From positions 26,493,404 through 26,557,403 of the forward strand of contig CM055901.1 of assembly GCA_029582155.1 (NCBI GenBank): DNA of 64,000 bases. The letters run 5' to 3'. Of this stretch, positions 1 through 11,534 are shown in pieces. Position 1 is the first letter of the stretch; each line of letters starts with the position of its first letter. The position numbers and the translations under genes are program-made. Origin of the DNA: Panopea generosa (Eukaryota > Mollusca > Bivalvia > Adapedonta > Hiatellidae). The notes under the pieces are model-generated. The model worked only from the letters and a program-made list of their open reading frames with translations. It did not search any database and was not told the origin of the DNA.

Positions 1-461
1 CATTTTCAACACATTAATGATTTAGAAAATTATGGTACCCAGTTTTTGTTCCAATAGGCAAAATAAATTCAATGCCTTGCATTAATTTTGGTGTACAAGA
101 CATTGACTAAAGCCATCTCCCTTCCACAATTAACTGGTAAATTGTCTTTGTTCAGAGTTAGGCTTGAGCTAGGGGGACAGTGACCTTCATGGTATTGTGA
201 CAGTTGTTTGGGCCACCCTGTCACTGTAGACAGACACCTTTTCTGAATAATAATGGAATAGTTTAAAAACAAAGATGTGCAAGATAAGGGTTTGGTATTA
301 TTGTAAAGATTGGTAAATATTGTTTTGAAATTACTTTAAATTATTATTATAAATTACCATTAAAAGAAGTTAGGGAACACTTTATATAACATGTGTAATA
401 TATTACAACTTGGCATATTGTATCAGTAGATATTTATTTAAGTGATTTATGATTAATTATG

Positions 462-563
462 CCATTATGAATTAATTGCTAGATTATTATCTAAATTTTT
501 CTTAAAAAAGGGCGGGAGGATTTTATTTTTTTAAATTTTATTTTTATTTTTAAAATTGTTGAT

Positions 564-601
<38 letters not shown>

Positions 602-686
602 AAAATAAAAAGGGTCAGGGCAGCATGAAAATTAGGGGGCGGGCGGGGATGATATTCTAGCAATTAATTTATTATGGCCTTACAAT
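462..686. mobile_element. Foldback (MITE-like) element, copy 1
   Basis: The ends are inverted copies of each other. The left end reads GCCATTATGAATTAATTGC and the right end, reversed, reads GGCCATAATAAATTAATTGC. The interior is a long T-rich run flanked by GGGCGGG-type blocks. A second copy in opposite orientation lies at about 50625-50860. There is no coding capacity, so this is probably a non-autonomous DNA element. The superfamily is not assigned because the target duplication is unclear. It sits in the intron upstream of the exon at 721. Confidence 0.6.
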
Positions 687-720
687 GATTTATGTATGAT
701 TTATTTATATTAATGTACAG

Positions 721-821
721 CTGCTTGTGTATGAGAGGGCATTAAAATGTATACCTGAACCAGAACATTCTGTTGACCCGGAGAGAGCCATACATGTGCA
801 TGTTGATATACTCCTTATCAG
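721..821 (+). CDS. Internal exon of an unrecognised helical protein gene (exon A)
   Basis: An acceptor (ttaatgtacag) precedes 721 and a GTAGGT donor follows 821. The open frame starts in phase 0 and runs 33 codons plus two bases, beginning LLVYERALKCIPEPEH and ending HVHVDILLI. The final AG joins the first C of the exon at 3383 to make Ser. The residues look like an amphipathic helical repeat (TPR or clathrin-repeat-like), but no named domain can be assigned. Earlier exons lie left of the window. A BLOC-2 (HPS3-like) C-terminus was considered only as a guess. The exon call rests on splice borders and phase agreement across four exons. Confidence 0.72.
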
Positions 822-1269
822 GTAGGTAATTATGTGACATATATTAACATTATCAGCTTAACATTTGACATGTAGAACACAATGATTAAAATTGTATGCC
901 CCTTTAGTTTGACTTACAAAGAAAGAAGAGCTAGTGTACTCTCCCTGATGTAGGTGATGGCATCAGCATTTTTTTGTTATAGTTTTTTAGCAAGCCCATA
1001 TCTCAGTAACTATTACCCTTACTTCAATGAAACTGCACGTGTCCTTAATACTGCTATGGAAGGGGAAAGTGGGATAACTATATTTTGATTTCAGGAAGAA
1101 TTGGCCTTTTTATATTCAGAAATTTTGGTTGAAGTTTGTTTTGTTTTTTTGCAAGATCATATTTCAGTAACTACTAGTCACGAGATAGACACAGATTAAA
1201 TCTAATTAAGCCTTAAACAAGTTGTAAAGTTATAATGAAAATATATTCTTAAGGTCTATTGAGTTAATG

Positions 1270-2812
1270 ACACAGCTGGATGATTGGAGGAATCTCTCAT
1301 ATCATTATTTTGTGGTTTATTGGGTGATTGAAGGAATCTCTGATAGTTTTATAGTGGTTTATTGGGTGATTGAAGGAATCTCTCATATCTTTATAGTGGT
1401 TTATTTGGTGATTGGAGCAATCTCTGATAGTTTTATAGTGGTTTATTGGGGTGATTGAAGGAATCTCTGATTCCTTTATAGTGGTTTATAGAGTGATTGG
1501 AGGAATCTCTGATAGCTTTATAGTGGTTTATTGGGCGATATCTTTACAGTTATTTATTGAGCAATTGGAAGAATCTCTGATAACTTTATAGTGGTTTATT
1601 GGGCGATATCTTAATAGTGGTTTATCGAGCAATTGGAGGAATCTCTGATATCTTTATAGTGGTTTATAGGGTGATATCTTTACAATGGTTTATTGGGTGA
1701 TTGGAGGAATCTCTGATTTCTTTATAGTGGTTAATTGGGTGACTGGAGGAATCTCTGATTCCTTTATAGTGGTTTATAGGGTGATATCTTTACAATGGTT
1801 TATTGGGTGATTGGAGGAATCTCTGATTTCTTTTTAGTGACTAATTGGGTGATATCTTTATAGTGGTTATTGAGCAATTGGAGGAATCTCTGATATTTTC
1901 ATATTGGTTTATTGGGTGATATCATGATAGTGGTTTATTGGGAGATTGGAGGAATCTCTATTAGCTTTATAGTGGTTTATTGGATGATATCTTTATAGTG
2001 GTTTATTGGGTGATTAGAGGAATCTCTGATATCTTTATAGTGGTTTATTGGGTGATTAGAGGAATCTCTGATTTCTTTATAGTGGTTAATTGGGTGACTG
2101 GAGGAATCTCTGATTCCTTTATAGTGGTTTATTGGGTGATTGGAGGAATCTCTTGATTTCTTTATAGTGGTTTATTGGGTGATTGGATGAATCTCTGATA
2201 GCTTTATAGTGGTTTATTGGGTGATATTTTTTAAAGTGGTTTATTGAGCAATTGGGGGAATCTCTGATTCCTTTATAGTGGTTTATTTGGTGATATCTTT
2301 ATAGTGGTTTATTGAGCAATTGGAGGAATCTCTGATATCTTTATAGTGGTTTATCAGGTGATATCTTTATAGTGGTTTATTGGGTTATTGGAGGAATCTC
2401 TGATATCTTTATATTGACTTATAAGGTGATTGGAGGAATCTCTGATATCTTTAAAGTGGTTTATAGGGTGATTGGAGGAATCTCTGATAGCTCTATAGTG
2501 GTTTATTGGATGATATATTTGTAATGGTTTATTGGGTGATTGGAGAAATCTCTGATATCTTCATAATGGTTTATTGGATGATATTTTTATAGTGGTTTAT
2601 TGGGTGATTTAAGGAATCTCTGATATCTTTATAGTGGTTTATTGGGCGATTGGAAGAATCTCTGATATCTTTATATTGGTTTATTTGGTGATTGGAGGAA
2701 TCTCTGGTATCTTTATAGTGGTTTATTTGGTGATTGAAGTAATCTCTGATATCTTTATAGTGGTTTATTGAATGATATCTTTATAGTGGTTTATTGGGTG
2801 AATGGATATTTA
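1270..2812. repeat. 42-bp minisatellite with a 26-bp short variant (intronic)
   Basis: About 40 units repeat a core such as GGTTTATTGGGTGATTGGAG followed by GAATCTCTGATATC. Full units are 42 bp. A recurrent shorter unit of about 26 bp lacks the TTGGAGGAATCTCTGA part. The array fills most of the intron between the exons at 721 and 3383. The short open frame at 1267-1458 is repeat-derived and is not treated as a gene. Confidence 0.9.
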
Positions 2813-3382
2813 GACTACGTTCAGTTTTACATCAAGTGTGTGTTGAATTAAATGTAGAGATTTAATCTAGATTATAAATTTGCTAATGCAATTTTATGGC
2901 AAGCATTAATTTAAGACTATTAATATAAACTTTCAGTACATGCAGTATGTTTTGATGATATTACTGGAGTCAGGGTTTGTACAACCTTGAAAAGTATTTG
3001 AAGTTTCAAATGTCAATGAAAAGAGATTATTCAACAAACTCTTCTTGAAAAGTGCTTATTTTCGTGTGTTGTCTTAAAAACAATGCATGAAAAATACTTG
3101 AAAATAATCAGAAGTCCTTAAAAAGAGCTAAAATTTAACTGGAAAAAGTTGAAAAATATAAAATGAGAAACTGATTGAGATTTTCTAATGCAGATTACAG
3201 GTACTTTTGAATATAACAAAATGGAACAGTTTCTCGCTCACACTGTTTGTGTGGTTTCGCTATTAGATGCCATTAAAAGATTAAGTTAATGAAGTTAATT
3301 AAGTGTTAATTACGTTAAACATAACATGATCGGCTTAGCTATATGAATTAAGGCAATCATTGCTCTCTTGTTTTATTTCCAG
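2813..3382. other. Intron sequence, no feature seen
   Basis: AT-rich non-repetitive sequence between the 42-bp array and the next exon. No open frame or recognisable element was found apart from the acceptor tract (ttttatttccag) at its end. Confidence 0.5.
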
Positions 3383-3530
3383 CGAAACTGACAGTTGTTT
3401 CTTGAAAGCAACCCGACTGTTATTGAAATACAAAAAGTGGGCGGAGTCTATAGAGTTACTTAAGGAGGGCACAGATGACTATAAACAATACAGTTTGATG
3501 TACCAGGTCATTCTCACAGCATTAACTCAG
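3383..3530 (+). CDS. Internal exon of the unrecognised helical protein gene (exon B)
   Basis: A strong acceptor (tgttttatttccag) precedes 3383. The first base completes the Ser codon begun at the end of the exon at 721, and 49 further codons run to LTALTQ before a GTTTGC donor at 3531. The sequence includes SCFLKATRLLLKYKKWAESI and YKQYSLMYQVILTALTQ. These alternating helical segments are typical of alpha-solenoid proteins. The exon ends in phase 0, matching the next exon at 4391. The function is unknown, but phase agreement makes the exon itself likely. Confidence 0.78.
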
Positions 3531-3745
3531 GTTTGCATATAAAATGTTTCTCTTATTAACTTATAGTTTGATTTTTAATTGATTGGACTAACCTATTTAA
3601 TCAACTTGCTATATTTCTTTATAATAAATGCCTTGTAAATATAAAAAAAAAGGTTCACACCTCAAATTTTATTATCTGTCAACATATAAAGTATCTCCAA
3701 TCATTTTATCGAATAAGGAACAATTTGATATATATTTTTTAAATT

Positions 3746-4048
3746 GACTGATTGATTGAATATTTAGCGTCATTCTTTAGCCATCGAGGGCTAACAGATG
3801 ATCAGTTAACCTATTAGTAACAACTGTTTCCTGGGATTCTGAAAAGTTAACCAGTACTCAAGTACACCCCATCTCCGCAACAAACTGATTACTTTCCCAC
3901 TTGAATCAGTGGTGAGACACTAATGACAATGAGACACATTGTCGTATATCAAACATCACGGAGACTGTTGCCGGGCGGAAATTCAAACTCATGATCCTTG
4001 GATTGATAGTCAAGACGCGTAACCGACTGAGATGATCGATGGCCCGGC
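3746..4048 (-). mobile_element. tRNA-derived SINE, family 1, full-length copy
   Basis: Read on the minus strand it starts GCCGGGCC and has a tRNA-like A box (CTCAGTCGGTTACGCG) and a decayed B box (GAGTTTGAATT). A conserved body follows (GTGATGTTTGATATACGAC, ATTCAAGTGGGAAAG, AGTACTGGTTAAC, CCCAGGAAACAG). The 3' end is GACGCTAAATATTCAATCAATCAGTCA, an (ATCA)n-like tail. Related copies are at 10365, 35594, 38580, 58104 and 58927. It lies antisense in the intron before the exon at 4391. Confidence 0.85.
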
Positions 4049-4390
4049 TTCTTTTTTTTCTTTTTTTTTCTTTTTTGTTTAAAAAAAACAACTATCCTTT
4101 TTATGACATGCATGTTGATGGAAGAAAAATGAGGACTACGAATATGATCAAAAATTTATAATTAAGAAAAATAATGTGCAATATGTCTGCAAAATAAAAA
4201 CTATGTATATAAACTTGTATATATATCAATATAAGTAAGCTCAACAAATGACCGTCTGTTTTTATTAAGATATTTAGGTAGCTAACGCATTTTGACGCCA
4301 TATTCAAAACCAGACTTAAGGAAAGCAAACAGTTTTTGAGGAAGTCAGTTGGGAGGTGATTATAATCACTGTTTTAAACAATATTTTCAG

Positions 4391-4443
4391 AACCATATCC
4401 TGCATAAGTATGCTGACCAGATATTTCCACTCATGCCTAACAG
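4391..4443 (+). CDS. Internal exon of the unrecognised helical protein gene (exon C)
   Basis: The acceptor aatattttcag precedes a phase-0 exon of 17 codons plus AG, reading NHILHKYADQIFPLMPN, followed by a GTACTT donor. The terminal AG joins the T at 5902 to form Ser. At 53 bp the exon is short, so the evidence is the borders and the two-sided phase match rather than length. Confidence 0.68.
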
Positions 4444-5230
4444 GTACTTCGTTGTTTTTTTATCGTGTACAAGTTTCATCAAAGGCGATCTGGTGATTGT
4501 CCCTTTGGAACAATTACTCAGAAAGTGTCCAAGCTAGGTTTGTGAAACATTGCATGTTGATAGAGGGAACTAAGACTATAATGCATTTTGTTGCCATGGC
4601 AGCAAAATTGGCCAAATTACAGATACAACCTGGATCTGTTAAGAAAAAGTCCTACCTGTAAACCAGTAGATGACTTATGTATTGCTTGCAATACTCAGGT
4701 GTCTTGTTCATATTTTATAATAAAGTTTTCTTTAATTTAGATCAAATTAAAATGGTCAAACCTGTCTTTAGCATTTAATGTTGGAAAGGAGAGATAGCAA
4801 TAACTGCATTTTATTGTGTATTTATTTAATTTAATATATTTTATTTGATCAGGTATATCAAATATTTTCAAAAATTGGCAAAAAAACATTTTTTTCCATA
4901 CATGTATATCATGCCACTATATATATGTATATACTCACTTTATTGCCCTAAGGATATCTATTTAAACATGCTAATATAAAATATTGAAAAGGAACTTCAT
5001 AACTTGACGGTGGTTCCACTCAGATTCATTCTGAGGAATACCTCCACCAATTAAACTTGATATGTCATATATAACCTGAAATGTGTTGAAAATACATGAA
5101 GTGTTTAAACCCCATTCAAAAAACTTGTTTGTGATAAATGTTTCATCCAAGTTTGTTTTGCCTTTAATAGATAAATTGTTGGTGAGAGTGGTGTCCAACT
5201 GAAAAGAAGCTTTCATGCTACCTTTTCTAA
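4444..5230. other. Intron sequence, no feature seen
   Basis: AT-rich, mostly non-repetitive. The antisense open frame that overlaps it (4971-5360) runs into the following minisatellite and shows no protein-like character. Confidence 0.5.
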
Positions 5231-5234
5231 ATAA

Positions 5235-5815
5235 AGCACAGTAAGAGTGCATTGAGAAACCCTGGATGTGACCCCACCACAAATAAAACCACATTTCAAC
5301 CCTGGACGTGAGCCAACCACATATCAAACTACAGTTCAGCCCTGGACGTGACCCCACCACAAATCAAACCACATTTCAACCCTGAATGTGATCCCCACCA
5401 CAAATCAAACAACATTTCAACCTGGACATGACACTACCACAAATGGAACTACAGTTCAGCCCTGGACGTGACCCCACTACAAATCAAACCACATTTCAAT
5501 CTGAACGTGACCCCTACACAAATGGTACTACAGTTCAGCCCTGGACATGACCCCACCATAAATCTAACCACATTTCAACCCTGAACGTGAGCCCACCACA
5601 CATCAAACTACAGTTCAGCCCTGGACGTGACCCCACCACAAATCAAACCACATTTCAACCCTGAATGTGATCCCCACCACAAATCAAACAACATTTCAAC
5701 CTGGACATGACACTACCACAAATGAAACTACAGTTCAACCCTGGACATGACCCCACCATAAATCTAACCACATTTCAACCCTGAACGTGACCACTCCACA
5801 TATGAAACTATAGTT
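5235..5815. repeat. 40-41-bp minisatellite (intronic)
   Basis: About 14 imperfect units alternate two halves: a CCTGGACGTGACCCCACC block and an AAATCAAACCACATTTCAAC or AACTACAGTTCAGC block. It fills the end of the intron before the terminal exon at 5902. Confidence 0.88.
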
Positions 5816-5901
5816 TAAAGTTGTTATAAATTCATGTTGTCTTTAAATGATCAAAGTTTAAAGGCATGACTAGCATATTAATTCCATTTTTATGTTTTCA
5901 G

Positions 5902-6046
5902 TTGTGACGATGTTCTAGATAGCGATGTTCTAGATGGAGACAATGCTTCTACCACAGAGGTTTTCTGTGAGAATGATGATGAGGGCACAGTCAGTATTCA
6001 CAGTGTGAGACCTCATCTTGTACAATGTCTACATGCCAATACCTAG
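5902..6046 (+). CDS. Terminal coding exon of the unrecognised helical protein gene (exon D)
   Basis: The acceptor ttatgttttcag precedes 5902. The first T completes a Ser codon, and 47 codons follow to TAG at 6044-6046. The tail is acidic and low-complexity (CDDVLDSDVLDGDNAS, then VFCENDDEGTVSIHSV) and ends RPHLVQCLHANT. The last 15 codons and the stop lie inside the first unit of a 50-bp direct repeat, so the C-terminus of this protein is repeat sequence. In later units the equivalent stop is TAA. Confidence 0.75.
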
Positions 6047-6200
6047 CTTATAGTGTGAGACCTCATCTTGTACAATGTCTACATGCCAATACCTAACTTA
6101 TAGTGTGAGACCTCATCTTGTACAATGTCTACATGCCAATACCTAACTTATAGTGTGAGACCTCATCTTGTACAATGTCTACATGACAATACCTGATTTT
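6002..6200. repeat. 50-bp tandem repeat, four copies, starting inside the coding exon
   Basis: Units begin at 6002, 6052, 6102 and 6152 with AGTGTGAGACCTCATCTTGT and continue ACAATGTCTACATGCCAATACC. The first three are nearly identical; the fourth diverges at its end. Unit 1 encodes the last residues and stop of the upstream gene; units 2-4 lie in the 3' UTR. Confidence 0.92.
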
Positions 6201-6479
6201 CGATGTTCTTTAAACAAAATGAGCTTGTGATACTTCTGTGAAACCTAAACTAACGATGTACTAGATACTTTGCTCATAATATGTGACCATACTGTGTTAA
6301 ACAAATCTTGTGAAAATGACGATTATGTTGTGGCATTTATAGCTTAATGTTTCATAAAACTCTTGACACTTCATGTCATATAACTATGTTATCTATAATG
6401 AAATTCTTTTATTGGTATTCTGCGACTTTGTTATATTAGCATTGACAGTTATGTTTTATTATGAAAGTGCAATGTGCTT
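6201..6479. other. 3' UTR-side spacer, no feature seen
   Basis: AT-rich sequence between the 50-bp and 49-bp arrays. The small open frame at 6373-6567 runs into the array and is not supported. Confidence 0.4.
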
Positions 6480-8130
6480 CATTTACAATGCATCTACAGT
6501 CAGATTCCTGTATACTAGTGTGTTACCTCATTTTCATGACATCTACAGTCAGATTTTTGTAGGCTAGCGTGTTACCTCATTTTCATGGCATCTACAGTCA
6601 GATTCCTGTATGTTAGTGTGAGATCACATTTATATAGCATGTACAGTCAGATTCCTCTATTCTTGTATGTTACCTTATTTTCATGGCATCTACAGTCAGA
6701 TTCCTGTATGCTAGCGTGAGATCACATCTATATGGCATTTACAGTCAGATTCCTCTGTGCTTGTATGTTACCTCATTTACATGGCATCTACTGTCAGATT
6801 ATTGTATGGTAGTGTGAGACCTTATTTATATGGCATCTACTTTCAGATTTCTGTATGGTAGTGTGAGACCCCATTTATATGGCATCTAGTCAGATTCCTG
6901 TATACTTGTGTGGGGCCCCATTTACATGGCGTCTACAGTCAGATTCCTGTCTGCTTGTGTGGGGCCCCATTTACATGGCATCTACAGTCAGATTCCTGTC
7001 TGCTTGTGTGGGGCCCCATTTACATGGCATCTACAGTCAGATTCCTGTCTGCTTGTGTGGGGCCCCATTTACATGGCATCTACAGTCAGATTCCTGTCTG
7101 CTTGTGTGGGGCCCCATTTACATGGCATCTACAGTCAGATTCCGGTCTGCTTGTGTGGGGCCCCATTTACATGGCATCTACAGTCAGATTCCGGTCTGCT
7201 TGTGTGGGGCCCCATTTACATGGCATCTACAGTCAGATTCCTGTATGCTTGTGTGGGGCCCCATTTACATGGCATCTACAGTCAGATTCCTGTCTGCTTG
7301 TGTGGGGCCCCATTTACATGGCTTCTAGTCAGATTCCTGTATACTTGTGTGGGGCCCCATTTACCTGGCATCTACAGTCAGATTCCTGTCTGCTTGTGTG
7401 GGGTCCCATTTACATGGCGTCTACAGTCAGATTCCTGTCTACTTGTGTGGGTCCCCATTTACATGGCATCTACAGTCAGATTCCTGTATGCTTGTATGAG
7501 GCCTCATTTACATGGCATCTACAGTCAGATTCCTGTATGCTTGTCTGGGGCCCTATTTACATGGCATCTACAGTCAGATTCCTGTCTGCTTGTATGAGGC
7601 CTCATTTACATGGCATCTACAGTCAGATTCTTGGAAGGTAGAGTGAGACCACATTTACATGCCATATTTAATCAGATTCTTGTTTGCTTGTGAATTAACT
7701 TTTGACATGGCATCTTCAGTTAGATTCCTGTATGTTAGTGTAACCCCTCATTTACATGGCATCTACAGTCAGATTCTTGTAAGGTAGAGTGAGACCACAT
7801 TTACATGCCATCTTTAATCAGATTCTTGTTTGCTTGTGAATTAATTTTTGACATGGTATCTTCAGTTAGATTCCTGTATGTTAGTGTAACCCCTCATTTA
7901 CATGGCATCTACATTCAGATTCTTATATGCTAGGGTGAGAACTCATTTACATGCTATCCTTAATCAGATTCCTGTTTGCTTGTGCGTTACCTCATTTATC
8001 AGATTCCTGTATGCTAGCATAAGACCACATTTACATGGCATCTGCAGTCAGATTCCTGTATGCTAGCATGAGTCCACATTTACATGGCATCTACAGTAAG
8101 ATTCATGTATGCTTGTGCGTTGCCTCATTT
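6480..8130. repeat. 49-bp minisatellite in the presumed 3' UTR
   Basis: More than 30 units carry the core CATCTACAGTCAGATTCCTG followed by TCTGCTTGTGTGGGGCCCCA or older variants (TATGCTAGCGTGAGATCACA). The centre (about 6900-7500) is nearly uniform and the edges are diverged. Because 49 is not a multiple of three and the unit has no stop, all three plus-strand frames stay open across it (frames of 149, 229 and 243 codons). None is treated as a gene. Confidence 0.92.
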
Positions 8131-8500
8131 ATATGGTTTATCGGTTAGGATTAACTTGTAGTTTTGTCTGAGCCTTTATTTCATTTATAGTGAACATGTA
8201 ACGATTTGCCATCCTCAGTGTGAGCTATAAACTAAACAGGTAAACAAACCCAGACATGTTTAACTCATAAAATGATATAATCATATTTATTATATGTAAA
8301 AACGGCCTCAGAAAATGGGTTTGAAACTGCTATATATTAATTTTGTATGTTTGTATAATGTGCATAAGCATTTTCACTATATGCTGGGATATCAGTTAGG
8401 ATCAGCTTTCATGTTTTGTCTGAGTCAATATATTTTAGTATGTAGCATATATTTAACGAATTACCATCCTATTACCATCCATAGTATGACATGTGTTGTT
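8131..8500. repeat. Local duplication of about 100 bp
   Basis: Two diverged copies at about 8135-8225 and 8388-8490 share GTTAGGAT, TTTTGTCTGAG, the GAACATGTAACGA/GCATATATTTAACGA block and TTACCATCC or TTGCCATCC. Confidence 0.6.
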
Positions 8501-8569
8501 TATTTTCAGGTTAATTATTATGTTCCTTATGTAATAATACTGTGTATGCTGGTCTCCGACACTGGAGAA

Positions 8570-8740
8570 AATAAAGAATATAATAATATATAAGTTAGGT
8601 ATATTTAATTTGTTTAATTTGTGCAATATTTATACAGAGATAAGTTACTAATAAAATGTATTATTTAATGCTGCTGTTATTGCATGCATATATAGAATAT
8701 AATTCGATATTTAAATTTTATTTTCAATAAATGAAATAAA
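8570..8740 (+). other. Candidate polyadenylation signals for the helical protein gene
   Basis: AATAAA hexamers occur at 8570-8575, 8726-8731 and 8735-8740. They are the first clustered hexamers after the repeat-rich 3' region. Any of them would give a 3' UTR of about 2.5 kb containing the 50-bp and 49-bp arrays. RNA evidence is needed to choose. Confidence 0.4.
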
Positions 8741-8759
8741 AAAAGTCATTGTCATTTTA

Positions 8760-10360
8760 TTTTGATCAAATACCAGATAATATATCACCCAAGAACACAG
8801 ATGAACGAAGGTGGTTACTTTGTTTAACTTAATTTGTCCTAACTTACAGAGATTATAAGAATCTTACATGGGTTTGAGGTTCGGATAGAAAATTCTGTCC
8901 CGAGGGATAACTGTTTTGGCGTGAATGAGGCTCTGTCTTTATTATATTTTCCTTAAAATATATAAAAAAAAACCTGATCCTAATTTCCCCTCTTAATCTC
9001 TCCTCGCCTTTTGTTCTTTTTATGCTTTACTCTATCCTTATTCTGAGTCTCCTTATATCTACCCAAATAAGTTATTTCATTATGTTACATACAAAATAAA
9101 TATGGTTATATCTTGTTGGTAAATTCACAATATAAAAACATTATCTTTGGTGCTGATTGATTTGCTTTTTCTCAATTTACTCAGTTGTTTATACAGTTCA
9201 ACTGTGACGGATATCTCTAAGAATTATATACTTTTTACACATCAATCAACCTACACATAAGCAAGCAGCAAAATGTAGTGTTATAAGACTATGGTTATGC
9301 TGTGAATAAAATTTATGAAATAAAACATCCATACACATTTTCTTTTCTTATATACGTGCATCAAATGAAACTTTCCTTTGAATCTATTATCACGGAGATA
9401 TAATCCCAAGTATAGAAGTAGAGTTATGGCCCATGATTGATTGAGAAATACCGATGCTTGCCTTATACACATTGTAGATTAACTGACTTTAGTTAGATTG
9501 TGACTAAACTTGGTTTGAATGTGTATTGGAATAAAAGATAACGTGAGTGAACAGAAAATGAATATATTCCTATTTAAGGGAAGCTAGTGATGGGTTTTAA
9601 ATTTGTACCAAGCTCAGGGTAACTGTTGCTAAAATAGAGAAAGGTTTTCCGCTAAATAACGTTTGTTTCTTTGAAATATTTTGATGAAGTTTGGTATATG
9701 CGTTCCTTGTATGGAAAGGAAGTTTGCGACTAATCAATTGCTATACATTGTTAAAGTTTGTATTTATAACTTAGTTTAAACATATTTTATTGCCATAAAT
9801 AAACAATTTTATTTATAACAATACCGACTTAAAATAAAGGTATGTCTCTCCCTCTCCTCCGACATCTGAAGTCGCATTTAGCCGAAACCTTCTGGTAAGG
9901 ATAAGTGAGAGGTCTAGTTGCGCATATCATTTGCATCCTCGTTCATCCTCGTTCGATGATTTTTGGCAGAGTTGTGACTCTGCATTTCTCGAATGAGACA
10001 CTTACCCGTACTTCTTCTCCACAACCAGCCAGACACGACTTGCTGCGAATGATGAATGTGAGGCCACAATGTGCTTATCCGTTTGTAGATTTTTTCTTTG
10101 AGCGCCATCACCAGTCCTAAAACTCAGCAGTTTTAACAATACTTATGATAAATCTCACGGTTGTATGAGGAAAAGACTTAGTGTTTCTATGAAAACCAAT
10201 TCCTAGTTAAAATTGAATTGTTACTTAAAATAGAAAAAAGGTTTCCACTCAATAAGTTTAGTGACCTATGATATTTTGATAACATTTTGTGCATATGATC
10301 CTGACATGAAAATAAAACTTGGTATTGATTATGTGTGTGTATGTTGGGGTTAGTTTTGTA
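8760..10360. other. Intergenic sequence, no firm feature
   Basis: AT-rich. The stretch 9850-10130 is more balanced in composition and has open frames on both strands (9905-10120 plus, 9914-10111 minus), but neither resembles a known protein and no splice context was convincing. Confidence 0.4.
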
Positions 10361-10364
10361 GTAA

Positions 10365-10566
10365 ATGATTGATTGATTGATTGATTAATTGATTGATTGA
10401 ATATTTAGCGTCCTTTTTATGCCATCGAGGGCTAACATACGATCAGTTAATCTAACCTCTGTTTCCTGGGATCCTGAAGGGTTAACCAGTACTCGAGCAC
10501 ACACCATCTCCGCAAGTTACTGATAACTTTCCCACTTGAATCAGCGGTGAGAGACGAATGATAATG
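10365..10566 (-). mobile_element. tRNA-derived SINE, family 1, head-truncated copy
   Basis: The tail is a clear (TGAT)n run followed by TGAATATTTAGCGTCC. The body matches the other family copies (CATCGAGGGCTAAC, CCTGGGATCC, TTAACCAGTACTCGAG, CACTTGAATCAGCGGTGAG). The tRNA-like head is missing, as expected from 5' truncation. Confidence 0.85.
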
Positions 10567-10782
10567 GTCCTCTCTAAATCTCAAATGTTGCACCCAATAC
10601 TAGTAATAGCTATTAAAAAACTAGTGGTGGCGCATGTTGACTTTGATGTCATGATTAAAAATATTAATAAATATAAATTTATCATTCCTTGGCATTGTTT
10701 ATCATTTTTTTATTTGCATCATTTTGATATCAATTTTTACAAATAAGTGTATTAGTGTATTAAAGTGAAATTAAATCAAAAG

Positions 10783-11250
10783 ATAAGTATCAACTACCGA
10801 ACGACATATAACCACTGGCGAATGATAAGTAACTACTGCCGAATGACATGTAACCACTGCTGAATTACATGTAACCACTGCCGGATGGTGCGTAACCACT
10901 GCCAATTGACAATTAACTACTGCCGAATGACATGTTACCACTGGCGAATAACAAATAACTACGGATGAATGACATGGAACCACTGCCAAAATGACAAGTA
11001 ACTACTGCCGAATGACAAGTTACCACTGCCGAACAACAATTAACCACTGGCGAATGACATGTAACCATTGGCAAAAGACAAGTAACTACTGCGGAATGAC
11101 ATGTAACCACTGCCAAATAACAATTAACCACTGGCGAATGACATTAACCACTAGCGAATGACAAGTAGCCACTGCCGAATGACATGTAACTACTACCGAA
11201 TGAAATGTAACCACTGCCGAATAACATGAAACCACTGCCGAATGACAAGC
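10783..11250. repeat. 21-bp minisatellite
   Basis: About 22 units of ACCACTGCCGAATGACATGT plus A, with variants. The unit is a multiple of three, so both strands show open frames of 72 to 111 codons that are repeat artefacts. The array ends directly at the first promoter plus first-exon cassette. Confidence 0.9.
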
Positions 11251-11462
11251 AATAAAAAATCGCCATATATTTAGTTTGTCAAATGTGCGAGAAGTGTCAA
11301 CTGATACTGCAACCCCAGCGTTGACACCGGTTAAAGGGAAACCCTTGGAGTAGGTCACGTGATGTGACGTCGAAACGCCACCGTCATAGCGACGACGTTG
11401 CGTTTTGAGTAGCCACAACAAAGAGTTTTATACTGGTAGCAGACGTGTAAAATAAGTTCATC
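11250..11462 (+). promoter_or_regulatory. Promoter/5' leader of first-exon cassette, copy 1
   Basis: A CpG-rich patch in AT-rich surroundings contains an E-box CACGTG at 11356-11361 and a CRE-type TGACGTC at 11365-11371, then ATAGCGACGACGTTGCG. It leads to the ATG at 11463. The same block is preserved upstream of the second ATG (14648), including both motifs and their spacing, while the neighbouring minisatellites differ. Promoter function is inferred from composition, motifs and conservation; no TATA box is obvious. Confidence 0.5.
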
Positions 11463-11534
11463 ATGGGAAAACATTTAGCGGCAGTTTTAAGTCAAGTTTA
11501 CTGTATATCAGGGTCAGACTCGATGGAATCCGCG
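11463..11534 (+). CDS. Candidate first coding exon, cassette copy 1
   Basis: ATG at 11463 in context ATCATGG opens 24 codons beginning MGKHLAAVLSQVYC and ending SMESA, followed by a consensus GTAAGTGAT donor at 11535. The exon ends in phase 0. The duplicate at 14648 keeps the start, the donor and the frame. It differs by one silent change, two conservative changes (V to I, I to L) and an in-frame 21-bp deletion. The acceptor exon is not visible nearby; the first compatible one is the phase-0 exon at 33501, so this may be an alternative first exon of the pseudokinase gene. It could equally be a decayed or transcribed repeat. The MG start raises possible N-myristoylation, but residue 6 is Ala, so that is weak. 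Confidence 0.5.

Noticed and set aside
721-6046. Assignment of the upstream gene to HPS3 or another named alpha-solenoid protein
   Set aside because: Length, order and residues are compatible with several helical-repeat proteins, and no diagnostic motif is visible in the four exons.
6879-7641. Three overlapping plus-strand frames of 149-243 codons
   Set aside because: The 49-bp unit has no stops and its length is not a multiple of three, so all three frames read the same peptides in rotation. No gene is needed.
9905-10120. Overlapping frames on both strands
   Set aside because: Neither shows protein-like features, and the two strands are equally open.
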